A DNA stretch of 64,000 nt from Dipteronia dyeriana (taxonomy: Eukaryota > Streptophyta > Magnoliopsida > Sapindales > Sapindaceae). This document shows positions 33,802 to 45,555 of this stretch, one piece after another. Position numbers and translations under genes: made by a program. Position 1 is the first letter of the stretch, and each line of letters starts with the position of its first letter. The notes below the pieces were generated by a model that saw only the letters and a program-made list of their open reading frames with translations, did not search any database and was not told the origin of the DNA. The stretch covers positions 37,759,098-37,823,097 of the forward strand of contig CM065297.1 in NCBI GenBank assembly GCA_032871835.1, written 5' to 3'.

Positions 33802-36800
33802 TTAAGCATCTAGGGCATTGGAAGAACCTCCGGGGCCAGAATCGTTAGAAGGAACATCACCGCCATGGTCTTGGCTCAAGTCTTCAAAATATGGCCAAGT
33901 GATGTTATCCTCAGGCTCATCATTCATGAAGGAAGAGTAGTCCGTACCAAGCAAAGGACCAATATCAGCCCCCTTGGTTAAGGCCCTGCTTTTTTCATTA
34001 CCAAAAAAACCACTAAAGAAGACCTTGAAGGAAGCTCCAGATGCATGGGATGAGGATCATTCCTGATAGATCGACAGTAGGCCCTCGAATAAATCCTCTG
34101 ATTCCTTATAGCCTCTAGGGACTCATCATTGTGTTTCTTGATAGCCATGTCCCACTTGCGGTGAAACTCCTCTAATAATCTCGCATTGACCTCGAAAAAA
34201 ACCCTATCGATGGTCAGCCCCCACTTGAATTCCCTCATCACGACAACATCAAAAGCTGGGGATCTCTTGTAGCTGTCCACATTCTAGAATTCATGGGCCG
34301 ACTTAGCCTTCTGAGAAAGCACCTCCATGCTAACTAGTTGTTGCTCCAAGTCCTTAGCTAGGTGTTCATAATGAATCCAAGTCTCCTCAAATGCCTACTA
34401 TGTTTCAGGCATGACCTGCTCGGTAGAAGTAAGAGTGTCTTAGGTAAGCCGGGTCTCCTTCAGGGCTTTCTTTGCCATTGTCTCAACCAGGATGACCCTC
34501 GACTCAAGTTGACTATTCAATAATTCAGCCTTAGTGATCCTCTTATCTAGCTCAACATTGCTTGTGCTAAGCTGTCTAAGGGTCACCTCAGATATCGAAG
34601 CCCTACTTTGTACATTGGCTATAGTCTTTCTCAGGGCAAGCTTAGTTGCAGCATGAGCCTTTAACTCCCCCTCGTACTGCTTAGCCTCAAAAGCACTGAT
34701 AGAAGAAGACTTGACAACACCATCTTTTTAAGCAAGAGCCTTCTTCAACCGAGATATCTTTACAGCCTGCCTCTTATGATCTGCCAAGGCAAGAGTCAAC
34801 TCCTCCACTGCCTCAAAGAAAGGTAAGATTTAGGAAAATCAAAAAGTAGGTAAACAAAAGATGATGCGAAGGGCACTTATAAAAATTCCGTTGTTGAAAA
34901 TCATGTGGACCCACTCAGAAGGGCTAGCAGCCTTGGCCTTCTTCCAGTAACCATCACTAATATACCCTTAACCGGCCAACATAGAGCAAAGAATGGAGAA
35001 AGTCTGCCCGAAAATCACTAGAGTGAGGGGATTCAGAAGCTAGACCATCTGGAATCATCAATAAGATTAATCGGTCTTGGCCAAAATCAGAGGTAGATAA
35101 AAGCGTCATAGAGAGGGTCGATCCAGTAGTGTGTGACATCTTTGAGGCCATAATACTTTCATCAGCTAGAGGGACAGCCACATGAGCTTCATAACTTTAC
35201 CCCTTAGGAACCAGATCTTCCCTGATGTTGTTCTTACGAAGGGATCTAGGCGATGTAAGAGGGGGAATACCCCTTGCTTGGACATCCTTAATTAACATGA
35301 CTGCAACATCAATCCTTGACTTCAGTACTGGTCCAATCATTTGTTCCATTATGACGTCCAGTAAATCACTGTTAAAAAATAGCTTCTTCGAGTTGCGTTT
35401 CTCATCATCGGAGTCTGAATCAGTGAAGACTACTTGGTGCTTAATCAAAAACTCTATAGTAGCCTTCCCCGGATGATGTGTTGGAGACTCGTTGGGGAGC
35501 GATCGGGTTGAATTTGAGAAGGCGAGGGGCAAGTTGGAGGTATTGCTGCTTCGGTTGCCTTAGTTGGTTCGGATTGAGAGGAAGACTTCGAAACCACCCG
35601 ATCACCCTTTTTCTTTGAATGTCGCTCCCTTAGAATCAACTCAGTTAATGACCCCTTATAATCCTCTTCCTCTTCATCAAAAAAATTAGGGTCAACCTCT
35701 GACTGAGATGGCAATGGATCTGCATCACTTGTAATCTCCCCTATTTTACGGATGTCCTAAGGGGTAGAATATCCCTTGATTATCTTGGCCATTTTACCAC
35801 TAGGGACATTGTCATCAGACCTGGTCCTAAGGGATTTGCTTCTATTTGGATCCTCTCGGTTCCTTCTATCCTTTTGGGACTTTCTTTGACTTGATCTTTC
35901 CCTACTAGACCTCTCACTGTCAGACCCTTCTGTGGAGGAATGTACCCGACCGGACCTATCTGTAGATGATCCTATTCTACCGCTTCGAGGGGGATATGCG
36001 TTGTCATTAGATCTGGTCCTAGGGGGCATCACGACTACTTATTGCAGCTGGGTCAGTATGAGCCATTGGAAAATCATGATCGGACTTGTATACATGTTCC
36101 GGAAGAGCAATGCCTTGAGCAATTTGATCAACAGCTACTTTCCTGCTCACCCAATCAATGTTCTTAACCTTTTCTGCCTGCTCTCCAACAATAATGTCTA
36201 GCTCATAAACTGAAAAAGAAAGGCATTACAAAAAGTAATGAGTAATCAAGAAACAATATTAATAATAAGCCACTACCGATAAAAATCATAAGCAGAGACT
36301 TACTACGCCTGCGCCGAGCGGATATCTCTGGAAAGAGTCCCAATTCAACCAAATCCTTCTTTGACTATAGGTTACGGCGGTCCCTAACCTCCCAAGGTGT
36401 CTGAGCCACCCCAAAGACCATGTTAGCCTGTTCCTTTATGATCACAGGCGTAGTCTTGTTCCATAGCTCGAGGCTACAAAAATGCCTTGGGACACTGCTC
36501 TGATTGAGTCAATCGGCAAGGTCAGCCACCACAACCTCACCCCAGTCCCGCTAACAAAGAACAAACTGTTTTTCCAGTATTTTTTAGAAGATGGAAACCC
36601 CCAGATGAAACCCTTGTGGTCTTTATATGTTGGATGGGTAGGTTTTTCCTTGTAACCATGGGGGATCCAAATTCTTGGTGATGTCGACTGGAGATAAAAA
36701 GTTCCACCTGTATCTGATCGACCCAAAGTGTAAAAATTACGTATCTCTTGGGGGTTAGGGGGTGTTTCATCCCAATCTTTCTCCATAAATGCCATAGATT

Positions 36801-37237
36801 GATCAACACCTGATACAAATTGGGGGTTAGTTGAGCAGGTTCAACACCCGCGTCTATAAAAAAATGGGCAATTAAGGGCTTAAAGGGAAGGTGACACCAA
36901 AAGATAGCATGACCCTACAAATTGCAATTGCACCAAGTGGTGGGTTCCACACTCCGCGATCACCACTACATGACAGCTTCACTGAGCGATGGAGGTTGAA
37001 TCAATCCCTAAAATTCACAAGTTCTTCGTTACTCGTAATGTTTATTTCAAACTCAAAGCCTCAAGGATGGTCTGCTGTAAACCTTATCATACGAGCTCGT
37101 CATTCCCTAGGGACGTCCTTCATCTTCAATGTCTGCAAAACGATCTTTAGGTCGTTTGCCAGACGGGCATTTTCCTTAGGAGAAGATGTGGAAGTTTGCC
37201 TTGTTGTCTTTGATATATCTAAATAAACACCAACAAA
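33802..37237 (-). pseudogene. Gypsy A antisense gene (Transposase_28-like), spliced, broken
   Basis: Gene on the strand opposite pol, between pol and the 3' end, as known for Tat-lineage elements. N-terminal part (about 37237-36304): a domain with GVWNPPLGAICRVMLSFGVTFPLSPL and FFIDAGVEPAQLTPNLYQVL, matching the pattern of the plant 'putative gypsy type transposon' family (PF04195), then NFYTLGRSD and GFIWGFPSSKKYWKNSLFFVSG (36795-36442) and VELGLFPEIS. A canonical intron (GTAAGT..TTTTTCAG, 36210-36303) follows. The middle part is Arg/Ser- and acid-rich (SERSSRERSSQRKSQKDRR, about 36030-35760; FFDEEEEDY, about 35690). The C-terminal part is a predicted coiled coil ending at a TAA at 33802 after SSNALDA. 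Function unknown; several stops and frameshifts. Confidence 0.8.
36210..36303 (-). other. Predicted intron 1 of antisense gene A
   Basis: 94 nt on the minus strand: donor GTAAGT, pyrimidine-rich acceptor TTTCTTTTTCAG. It interrupts the codon after IS-A-R-R-R-R in phase 1. The homologous gene in B has its donor after exactly the same number of codons from the conserved IS and in the same phase. Confidence 0.75.
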
Positions 37238-37805
37238 AGTCTAACAAAGAGGATTAGCAGAAGAGAGAATAAACCCAAGATGAGCTATAGAATAGTCTAC
37301 ATTCAAAGCAAAGGGTTGAGAGCATAGGTGTGAAAATGACCCCAAAGGATCGATTGAACTCTAGCATTGTTCTCATTATCACCAGCCTCAATAGTGAAGA
37401 TTTGGATCCATACATGGAGTACAAGTAAGTGCGGTGAAGACATAGATGTTTAGGAGGTCAAAAAGCAAGAATCAGAAGAGGTCAAAAAGCTAGGGTTTTT
37501 TTTGTAAAGAAGCGCTACGAAGTCGTGATAAAAAGTGAAAAAAGGAAATGTTTTTGAGATATATATAGGAGCAAATGACATCATACCAACATGCATATGC
37601 CACTAGACATGAATGGGGGTAGGTTCACATGGAACAAAAACCACTCGTGATTGACATTAATGTTTAGCCACAAAGCATTAAATGCTTATTTATGAATGCC
37701 ATGACAAACAATAATAATAAGTTAAACATACTTCACCGAGTGAGTTCCATTTTAAAAGCGATACTCGGTCTTGTATGTTTATGAGGGTGCTCTTATTGGT
37801 AAATT
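37238..37805 (+). other. Gypsy A 3' non-coding end
   Basis: Sequence beyond the antisense gene up to the junction with Y2. No coding frame. A TATATATAGGAGC box near 37559-37571 on the plus strand is unassigned. A purine-rich TATGAGGGTGC at about 37780 could be a decayed polypurine tract. No A 3' LTR is present. Confidence 0.5.
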
Positions 37806-38256
37806 CTAGTTAACGCGACACGATTCTAGGAAATCTGTCAGGATCAGTTTTTACCCTTAGTGGTGGAGCCATTGTATGTAGGAGTGTTAAACAATCATGT
37901 ACTATTGACTCCACCATGTAAGCTAAATATGTAGTAGCTAAAGAGGTTGTCTGGCTCCATAAGTTCTTGACTGATTTGAAAGCTTTTCTAGATTCGGATA
38001 AGCCCATCACACTTTTTTGAGATAACAATAGTGTTGTGGCTAATTCAAAATAATCAAGAAGTCACAAGAGAGGGAAGCATATGGAGAGGAAATATCATCT
38101 CTTCAAAGAGATAGTGTAGAGAGGGGATGTGACCGTGACCAAGATAGCATCATTGGACAATTATGTTGATTTATTTATGAATACCTTGACAACTGAAGTA
38201 TTTGAAGGTTGCCTAGAGGTCTAGGGTTACGAGAGATGTCTCACCTGTTTTAGTGC
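37806..38256 (+). pseudogene. Y2 RNase H end (copia)
   Basis: Last part of a copia polyprotein on the plus strand, with stops. It begins near the DSRKS..GSVFTLSGGAIVCRS segment of RNase H, then AKYVVAKEVVWLHKFLTDL, DNNSVVANS, SHKRGKHMERKYHLFKEIV and DVTVTKIASLDN. The first frame has a one-base shift near 37838. It ends just before a polypurine tract and Y-type LTR, so it is the 3' end of a Y element otherwise missing. Confidence 0.85.
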
Positions 38257-38267
38257 AAATGGGAGAT
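38257..38267 (+). other. Y2 polypurine tract
   Basis: AAATGGGAGAT between the RNase H end and the LTR start, the usual copia context. Confidence 0.75.
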
Positions 38268-39589
38268 TATTGAGGTTTATGAAATGTTAATAAAGAAGTG
38301 GTTTATTCATTATACAAATATGTCTCATACATTTATATCATGTGTACTTAACATCCAAGATTGTCAAATGTAACTTCTAACTGAGTATATGAGTGTCATA
38401 TACAGAGGAATTTAGTTTAAGATAAGCAATCTAAAGAGTACTTATAGCAAATAGAGTTGGGTACTTTATTTGTGGGTAATTTACATCCACTGTCTATTCT
38501 ATAATTTGTGGTGGTCTTATCCTAGACCATTCAAATGGTGATATAAAAATGGAGGCACCTTATATGATGTGATCATACAAGACTTGGCCATGATCTATAT
38601 GAATCTCTTACCAAGATCCGTTACATGATGAGATTTATATATATCAATAAATGATGGCTATATATGGTGATCTAAATCCTAAGAGTCTTATCGGCTTCTG
38701 CAGGTTAGATCGGGTTTTTTGATATACTATAGGTGAGATCAGAGTTGTAATCCCCGGTCAATAACTCCTTATGTTGAAATCACGGTTTGGCTTATGGCTG
38801 GGAAGGTATGTAGACAATAGTGGAATACACTCCTTCTTTAGAGAAGTAGATAGTAGTTCCCTTAAGGATTGATTTGGAACTTGAACAATATGAGCGCTCT
38901 CATTCTTTCGAAAAGGAAGTAAGGATTTATTGTTCATTAGAGAATCAATGGTACTTAATGGAAAAGATATAACTAGAGGGGTATAACAGACCTTTTGACC
39001 TAGCTCTGATTATGAACTACTTGTGGAGGATCTTACAGTATGAAATAGCTATATCGATGGATAACTGCAATTTCGGTTTGTGTAATACATCTGCAGTTAC
39101 GTGAGTGCAGTCTCGGTTTTTTAGTGGAATAACTCCAAGGTTAATAATCATGAAATATTAATAAAAGAGATATTAAATTATTTCTACGTATTATTGGAGC
39201 TCAAAACTGTGGGTCTATTAGGTCCCCTTGCTAGCCCGATTGAATAAAGGAAACAAGGGTGATGGTTAATTAATTGGATTTCCAAATTAATTGTTTTACA
39301 AAAGTGACTCTTATTTACTCAAGGATTAATTGAATGGTGAAATTATGTATTTAATATTTTAATAATAATAATAAATTAATTAAATAATTAGATTAATTAA
39401 ATAATTAATTAATAATTATGAATTACTAAATAATTATTAAATGGAGATTGCAGGTTCAAATCATGATTGAGGCATAGATTAAAATAATTAGATTATTTTA
39501 TTCTTAACTTAGTGTAGTATTTAAGTTTAAGTCAACTAGGATTTGGTAAGAGTTAGATTCCTATTTTTCTTAGGACACTTAAATACTAG
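38268..39589 (+). repeat. Y2 3' LTR, interrupted by gypsy B
   Basis: Starts TATTGAGGTTTATGAAATG, homologous to the start of the Y1 LTR read on its own strand, and can be followed through the block CTATTAGGTCCCCTTGCTAGC near 39215. It is split at 39589 by gypsy B, whose 5-bp target duplication ACTAG occupies 39585-39589. The continuation would lie after 50901. Confidence 0.85.
39585..39589. repeat. Gypsy B target-site duplication, left
   Basis: ACTAG immediately before the 5' LTR. Identical to 50897-50901 after the 3' LTR, and also to 40485-40489 after the 5' LTR. Confidence 0.9.
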
Positions 39590-40484
39590 TGTCGTATGTA
39601 AATTTTATTATATGTACACGTCATTGACAAAGAAGATGAAATTGCAAGGTGGACATCCGAATAGACATTTAGAATATATCCCGCAAGATATCTCCAAAGA
39701 AGAGGAACCCGAGTAAATATAAAAATAAGTATTGAGCAAAACCTACTCGGGATCAATTGACATCATATTTTACTCGGGCTCAGTTAACGTCGCTCAGGGT
39801 TAGCCGATGTCGTGTTCTACTCGGGATCAGATGATGTCATTCGGGACCACCTAACATCATGTTCTACTCAGGACAAACATGAAGAAACCCGAATAAAGAA
39901 GCCAAGCACATAACTCGCACACGAACCAAGAATCATGTTAAAATACGCAAAGATATCCACGTCAAAGAAGAATTCTAAGATGAATAGAATACCAAACAGG
40001 AAAAAGGTTCCAAACCAGACAACAATTTTATTTCTTCAAAAAGACTACGCATTTATAAGGAAATAAGTCCTAACTGGACTATATCACTAGAGTCCCATTC
40101 AATCTCTCTACAAATCTCCGAAATAGGAAAGAAGACAAACTACTCCAAACAAGTAATCAATCTTAATTAAATACAAGAATCTTTCATTACTTGTACAAAA
40201 AGGATTAGCGTTCTATGTACATATAAATAGACCTATAATCTCATCATGAAGATAGATAACAATATATAGAGAGAAAAAAGAGAGATCGAGAGTTGTAAAT
40301 CTTTTTCATTAGTGGATTTTGGCTCGGTTGTTTATTCAACCACCCAGGGACGTTTCTCCAGTCATCGGAGTTTTACCACGTAAAACTTGTGTCCAGTTGC
40401 TTTCTCCTTCTTTTTCTCTTTAAAATCACAGCTAAAATCCAATCTTGTTGACTTTTCTCACACATCCAGAAATCGACGTCAACA
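39590..40484 (+). repeat. Gypsy B 5' LTR
   Basis: 895 bp, TGTCGTATG..GACGTCAACA, almost the same length as the 3' LTR (893 bp) and aligned over its whole length. U3 has a series of TACTCGGGATCA-type subrepeats with ACGTCA or ATGTCA cores; TATAAATA lies at 40222-40229. Instead of a PBS it is followed by ACTAG and flanking-type sequence. Confidence 0.93.
40222..40229 (+). promoter_or_regulatory. Gypsy B 5' LTR TATA box
   Basis: TATAAATA in the context GTACATATAAATAGACC, about 260 bp before the LTR end. Conserved in the 3' LTR and in element A. Confidence 0.7.
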
Positions 40485-40620
40485 ACTAGTATGTTTTTAA
40501 TATAAGAAGATATATTTTTAAAATGATATGTATCTTGTTAATAAAAATATATAGATATTTTAACATAACAAGGATATAGACTCAATGTGTAATTGAACAA
40601 AAATCACCGAGCCAAAAAAA
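40485..40620 (+). repeat. 136-bp copy of 3' flanking DNA inside gypsy B
   Basis: Begins ACTAGTATGTTTTTAATAT and ends ..ACCGAGCC before an A-run. It is almost identical to the sequence following the 3' LTR (50897-51030). It replaces the PBS, leader and first half of gag: coding sequence resumes in mid-gag about 30 bp later. Confidence 0.9.
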
Positions 40621-41460
40621 AGTGCTATTCACTAGAGACATCCTGCGAACTCCATTCAAATAAAGATTCAGGATGCCACACGTCGAACAGTTCAAAAAGG
40701 ATACAGATCCTACAGAACACGTCAGATAGTATAAAAGTGCTATAGCTCAGTATGCCCACAGTGACCCCACCCTTATTATGTCTCAACTTTCAACAGACTC
40801 TATGAGACACAGGCTCAAGATGGTTCGGAAGATTGCCCCAGTAAGCATCAAAAGTTTTGGTGAATTAAGCAGAAGTTTCTTAAGACAATTTATGGGCAAC
40901 GTTCACAGGAAGAAATCAGTGGCTTACCTTTCTCAACTGAAACAAGGGAAATATGAGTCGCTAAATAATTACTTGGAGAGATTCGGCCATGCGGTATCAT
41001 AAATCGACAGTGCAAACGATCAATCAATAATTGTTGCATTCATAAACAACTTACAGAATGGACGACTATCTTTTGACTTGAGAATGGCCCGTCTAACCAA
41101 ATATGCTGATACGATGGACATGGCAGGAGGATATGAACTGGTCGAAGAAAAAGAGTTAGCCACTGGAGGATGCTACATGCACGGGGTAAAACCAGAAAAG
41201 GATGCAGAGTCAAAGGTACAGAACCCAAGGGAAAACAAAAAGGAAACAACAAAGAAAAAAGCAAGGATGGAGGAAGCGGACGTAATACTAACCAGACCAT
41301 GGATAAATTCTGAGGAAAATACGCAAACTTCACCCCTCTCTGAAAAAAGCAGGAAGAAATCCTAGCCATACTGGAAGAAAAGAATCTGGTAAAAGAGCCA
41401 CACCGACAGTCTCAGTTTGCCTTGCGAAATACAACCAAATACTGCAGATTCTATAAGGAA
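40621..41460 (+). pseudogene. Gypsy B gag, 5'-truncated
   Basis: Starts in the capsid domain: FTRDILRTPFK, a stop, then FRMPHVEQFKKDTDPTEHV. The 40778-41002 frame has FGELSRSFLRQFMGNVHRKKS and LSQLKQGKYESLNNYLERF, typical of gypsy gag. IIVAFINNLQNGRLSFDL and a lysine-rich tail follow (41078-41365). The N-terminal part seen in A (22269-22980) is missing because of the internal deletion at 40620. Confidence 0.88.
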
Positions 41461-41990
41461 ACCGGTCAAGAGACTTCCAAGTGTTACCAGCTCAGAGATT
41501 ACGTAGAAACCCTTATTCGGGAAGGACACTTACAGGATATAATCTGGAAAAGGGATGAGAGGTCAGAAACAAAGAAAGAGACCATGGCCGATCATAGCTC
41601 CGGTCGAAACTCAAGGGCCTGCCCTAAGGCTAATGAAGTAATACAAACAATCTTTGGAGGACCATCAACTGAAAGAAGTAACCGAGAGGGAACACAGGAA
41701 ATCGAAGAAGTGGTGGAGGCGATACAGAACTTTGACGTGAACTGGGTCGAACCAGACCCGAAAAGGGTAAAGGAAGGATGGGACCAAATAATATTCACAG
41801 AAGCTGACTCGCATAGGGTTGATGTTCGACCAAACGATGCCTTGGTCATAAGTGCCCGAATTGGACACAGAGAAGTCAGGAGAATCTTAATAGATAATGG
41901 AAGTTCAGTAGACATTCTCAATGTAGTTGTCTACGATCAACTCAGGTTGGACCGAAAGGATTTATAGCCATTTCATACCCCACTTTGAGG
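41422..41990 (+). pseudogene. Gypsy B nucleocapsid end and protease
   Basis: 181-codon open frame. Near its start is a zinc-knuckle-like CRFYKETGQETSKCYQL, where a glutamine stands in place of the expected histidine, followed by VETLIREGHL. The second half has FTEADSHRVDVRPNDALVIS and IGHREVRRILIDNGSSVDIL, the catalytic aspartate of the aspartic protease. It ends at a stop after LRLDRKDL, and the C-terminal protease part continues in other frames to about 42230. Confidence 0.88.
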
Positions 41991-42379
41991 ATTCGGAGGA
42001 TTTGAGGTCAGGGCTCTTGAGACGGTAAAGTTACCTGTAAAAATTGGAGTGGCACAGTGTCAGAGAATAGCTTTACTAAATTTTATAGTTGTAGACTTAG
42101 ATAATTGGCCATATAACGCATTGTTAGGTTGACCATTCTTGAATAAAACAAAGGTTGTAACAGCTACTTACGCCATAATGATCAAATTCCTGAACAAACA
42201 GTGGGTCGGAGTAGTCAAGGGATCCTAGGAGATGACCCGAAGAGCTAATCTATCGGTTTACAAAGATAGAAATGATGTTCACACTCTTTCGAATTTGATC
42301 CGAGGAAAGAACAAAAGGAGTCAAAAAATGAGCCGGTCGAAGAATTTATCTTAAAAGAAGATGAACCAGATAAGAAGAT

Positions 42380-43290
42380 CAAGATCGGAGCTAACTTGGA
42401 AGGAAGATTCAAACAAAGCCTCACTAATTTGCTCAAAGAATACAAGGATGTATTCACCTGGAGTCATGAAGACATGGTTGGGATAGATGCTCGAATAATA
42501 TCTCATCATCTCGCAGTAGATCCAAATGTAAAACCAGTAATAAAAAGAGAAGGTCTTTTAATCTCGAAAGAAGCCACGCAATCAAGCGGGATGTAAAAAA
42601 GTTACTCGCTGTAGGATCAATTCGAGAGATTAGCTATCCTCAATGGGTAGCTAATGTGGTCCTCATCCAAAATAAAAACGGGCAGTGGAGAATGTGCGTA
42701 GATTTCAAAGATTTAAATAAGGCATGCCCAAAACACAGTTTCCCACTGCCAAGGATAGACCAATTGGTTGACGCTACATCAGGTCACGAATTACTCAGTT
42801 TCATGGATGCCTACTCAGGATATAACCAAATCCGGTTAAACAAGGTTGACGAAGAAAAAGTGGTGTTCACAACCGAGCAGGGATTATACTGTTACACAGT
42901 AATGCCCTTCGGATTAAAAAAATACAGGGGCAACATACCAAAGGCTGGTCAACTGAATCTTCACACGACAAATAGGAAGAAATATGGAAGTCTACATAGA
43001 TGATATGCTGACCAAGAGCATCTCAACAAACAGGCATACTTCAGACCTGCGAGAGACGTTCGATGTTTTGAGGAGATACCAAATGAAGCTGAATCTGAAC
43101 AAGTGCTTATTCGGAGTTCCTTCAAAAAGGTTCCTAGGTTTCTAAGTTCACCAAAGGGGAATCAAAGTAAATCCTGAAAAGATTCAAGCCCTACAGAAAA
43201 TGACCTCACAAAGGACGCTAAAAGAAGTGCAGCGCTTAACAGGATGCTTAGCTTCCTTTGGTAGATTCATCTTAAAGGCCACAGACAGAT
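42380..43290 (+). pseudogene. Gypsy B reverse transcriptase
   Basis: N-terminal part 42396-42596 (LLKEYKDVFTWSHEDMVGID, HHLAVDPNVKPV). Core at 42656-43003: VVLIQNKNGQWRMCVDFKDLNKACPKHSFP with LSFMDAYSGYNQIRL. A frameshift follows MPFGLKK, and the catalytic YIDDM lies at about 42993-43007 in the new frame with both aspartates intact. KLNLNKCLFGVPSKRFLGF and LTGCLASFGRFI mark the thumb. It is the best RT of the two gypsy elements. Confidence 0.92.
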
Positions 43291-43780
43291 GGGCTCCCTT
43301 TTTTAAAGTAATTAAAAAACGAAAAGGACTCGAATGGAAGGTAGAATGCGAGCAGGCATTCTTAAAAATCAAATAGTACCTAGGGAAAGCTCCCATCCTT
43401 TCGAAACCGAAAATGGGAGAGATACTCCACTTATACTTATCAATTACAGAATTAGCAGCAGGCTCAGTTTTAATCAGAACATAAGATGGAGTATAGAGGC
43501 CAGTGTACTATGCCAGCAAGGCACTTCTACCAACTGAAACCAAGTACTCACAGGCAAAAAAGATGGCCCTAGCATTGGTTTTTGCAGCAAGGAAGCTAAG
43601 GCCATACTTTCAGGCTTATACAATTCAGGTCCTTACCGACTGCCCGCTTAAGCAAATTCTACAAAAGCTAGAAATTTCAAGAAGACTAACCAAATGGGCA
43701 ATTGAGCTAAGTGAATTCGATATCCAGTACGTCCCTAGGACATCTCTCAAAGGCCAAGCAATGACAGATTTTATATCTGA
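43291..43780 (+). pseudogene. Gypsy B RNase H
   Basis: RT-linked RNase H. An upstream stretch with GKAPILSKP and LYLSITELAAGSVL is in frames broken near 43370-43490. The 43503-43964 frame then has YYASKALLPTETKYSQ, ALALVFAARKLRPYFQAYTI, LTDCPLKQIL and RRLTKWAIELSEFDIQYVPR. It runs without a break into the second RNase H. Confidence 0.9.
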
Positions 43781-44240
43781 GTTCACAGAACCAAACCTGG
43801 AAGCAAAAAAGATGTTTGGTAAAAATTTCCCATGGAAATTATATGTCGATGGCACTTCAAACAGTCATGACAACGGGGCAGGGATTGTAGTATGCACCCC
43901 GAAAGGAGATGATGTCGAGTGTGCCATAAGGTTTGACTTCAAAGCAACAAATAATCAAGTCTAATATGAGGCGTTACTAGCTGGACTCAGATTTTTCATA
44001 GCCCTCGGAATAGATGAGGCCGAGATATTTAGCGACTCACAAGGAGTCGTCAACCAAGTCCTGGATGAATACTAAGCCAAATATAAAGGCATGATAGCTT
44101 ATCGTTACATAGCAAAACAGCTCCTTCAGAAATTCAAAGAATATAAGATTGCACAGATCTCTAGGTAGGAGAATAAAAGGCAGATGCTTTATCCAAACTA
44201 GCATCAGCAACAACCACAATCAGGCCAAAAACAATTTCGG
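43781..44240 (+). pseudogene. Gypsy B second (archaeal-type) RNase H
   Basis: KGQAMTDFISEFTEPN links to FPWKLYVDGTSNSHDNGAGIV and FKATNNQV, a stop, then YEALLAGLRFFIALGIDEAEIFSDSQGVVNQVL. The same duplication of RNase H is seen in A and assigns both to the Tat lineage. It ends in an ADALSKLASA-like segment near 44190-44215. Confidence 0.9.
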
Positions 44241-44289
44241 ACTCACATCTTCTCAAATCGAGTACAGTTGAGCCAAAACCTTTGAAATT

Positions 44290-45555
44290 TCAAAAATCCG
44301 ATCACCGCCAGACGGTTGGATGACTCAGCTAAAAAGGTTCCTGGAAGAAGGCGTGCACCCAGAAGATCCCCTACAAGCCAAACATATCAGGTTTCGGTCA
44401 CCAAGATACACATTGATCGGAGGAGAACTATACAGAAGGGTATTTTCCCGAACACTCCAAAGATGTGTATCGGAGGAAGATGCATGCCGGATATTACAGG
44501 AAATCCACTGAGGAGTTTGTGGAATCCACACTGGGGGTAAAAGTGTAGCACACACGGTACTCTGACAAGGTTATTATTGGCCCACTTTATTTTCATATGC
44601 ACAACGATGTTCGGAGAGCTGCAATACTTGCCAAAGGATTGCTATAGATATCCGACAACCCTCTGAACAACTTAGAAACCTCACGTCTCAGTGGCCATTT
44701 TCCATGTGAGTCTTGGACTTAATCGGCACAATGCCACTAGGGACAAGGGGTGGAGCAAAGCATGATATAGTAGCCGTTGACTATTTAACGAAGTGGGCAG
44801 AAGTTGAAGCATTAGTGCATATCACAGAAGAATATACCACAAACTTCGTGAAGAAAAATATACTCTATAGGTTTGGAGTCCCAAACACTATCATCATTGA
44901 CAACGGCACCCAGTTCGATAACCTGAAATTCAAACAGTTGTGCAAAGAGTACCAAATTGCCAATTACTACGCCATACCTGCCCACTCTCAAACAAACGGG
45001 CAGGCTGAAGCAGTAAACAAAATTATCAAGCATACACTCAAAGTAAAGCTAGATGCCAAGAAAGGAAGTTGGGTTGAAAAACTTCCCGAAGTATTATGGG
45101 CATATCGGACGACAACAAAAACTTCAACAGGAGAGACTCCGTTCACTTTAGTGTTTGGAACATAAGCTGTTATCCCCGTAGAAACATCATATACATCAAC
45201 TAGGGTCAGCCTATATAATGAAGATTAGAATTTTGATATGTTGTTACAAAGTCTAGATGATCTAGAGGAGAAAAGGGAGAAGTCCTGAATATGAAATATG
45301 GCATATCAACATAGAGTAGCTCGCCACTACAACTCTCATGTTCGAGTCAGGAAATTCCAACTAGGAGATCTGGTACTCAGAAAAGTGTCGCTGAATACAA
45401 AAAACAAAGTTACAGGTTCCTTGGCTGACAAGTTGGAAGGCCGATACAAAATTGAAGGAGTAGCTGGCCATGGAGCATATTGTATTACACGACTAGATGG
45501 AGGGGTCTTACCACGACCATTCAACTCCCAATACTTGAAGATTTTCTATTCTTAA
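44290..45555 (+). pseudogene. Gypsy B integrase
   Basis: N-terminal zinc-binding part (44320-44640): LGGELYRRV-like segment, ILQEIH, then CGIH, VAHTVL and a CNTCQR cysteine pair. Core 44713-45165: VAVDYLTKWAEVEA, IIIDNGTQFDNLKFKQLC and TNGQAEAVNKIIKHTLK give an intact D,D,E set, with WAYRTTTKTSTGETPF after. The C-terminal region 45298-45555 has RKFQLGDLVLRKV and RYKIEGVAGHGAYCITRL, ending LPRPFNSQYLKIFYS and a TAA. Present once here; tripled in A. Confidence 0.92.

Noticed and set aside
33978..34280. Host gene candidate on the minus strand
   Set aside because: It is the coiled-coil end of the antisense gene of gypsy A, with a homologue at the same place in B.
37559..37571. Promoter of a host gene (TATATATAGGAGC)
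   Set aside because: No reading frame follows; lies in the 3' non-coding part of gypsy A.
40485..40620. U5 extension, i.e. a longer LTR in gypsy B
   Set aside because: The 5-bp target duplication ACTAG falls before this segment on the right side and element A has its PBS at this point, so the LTR ends at 40484/50896.
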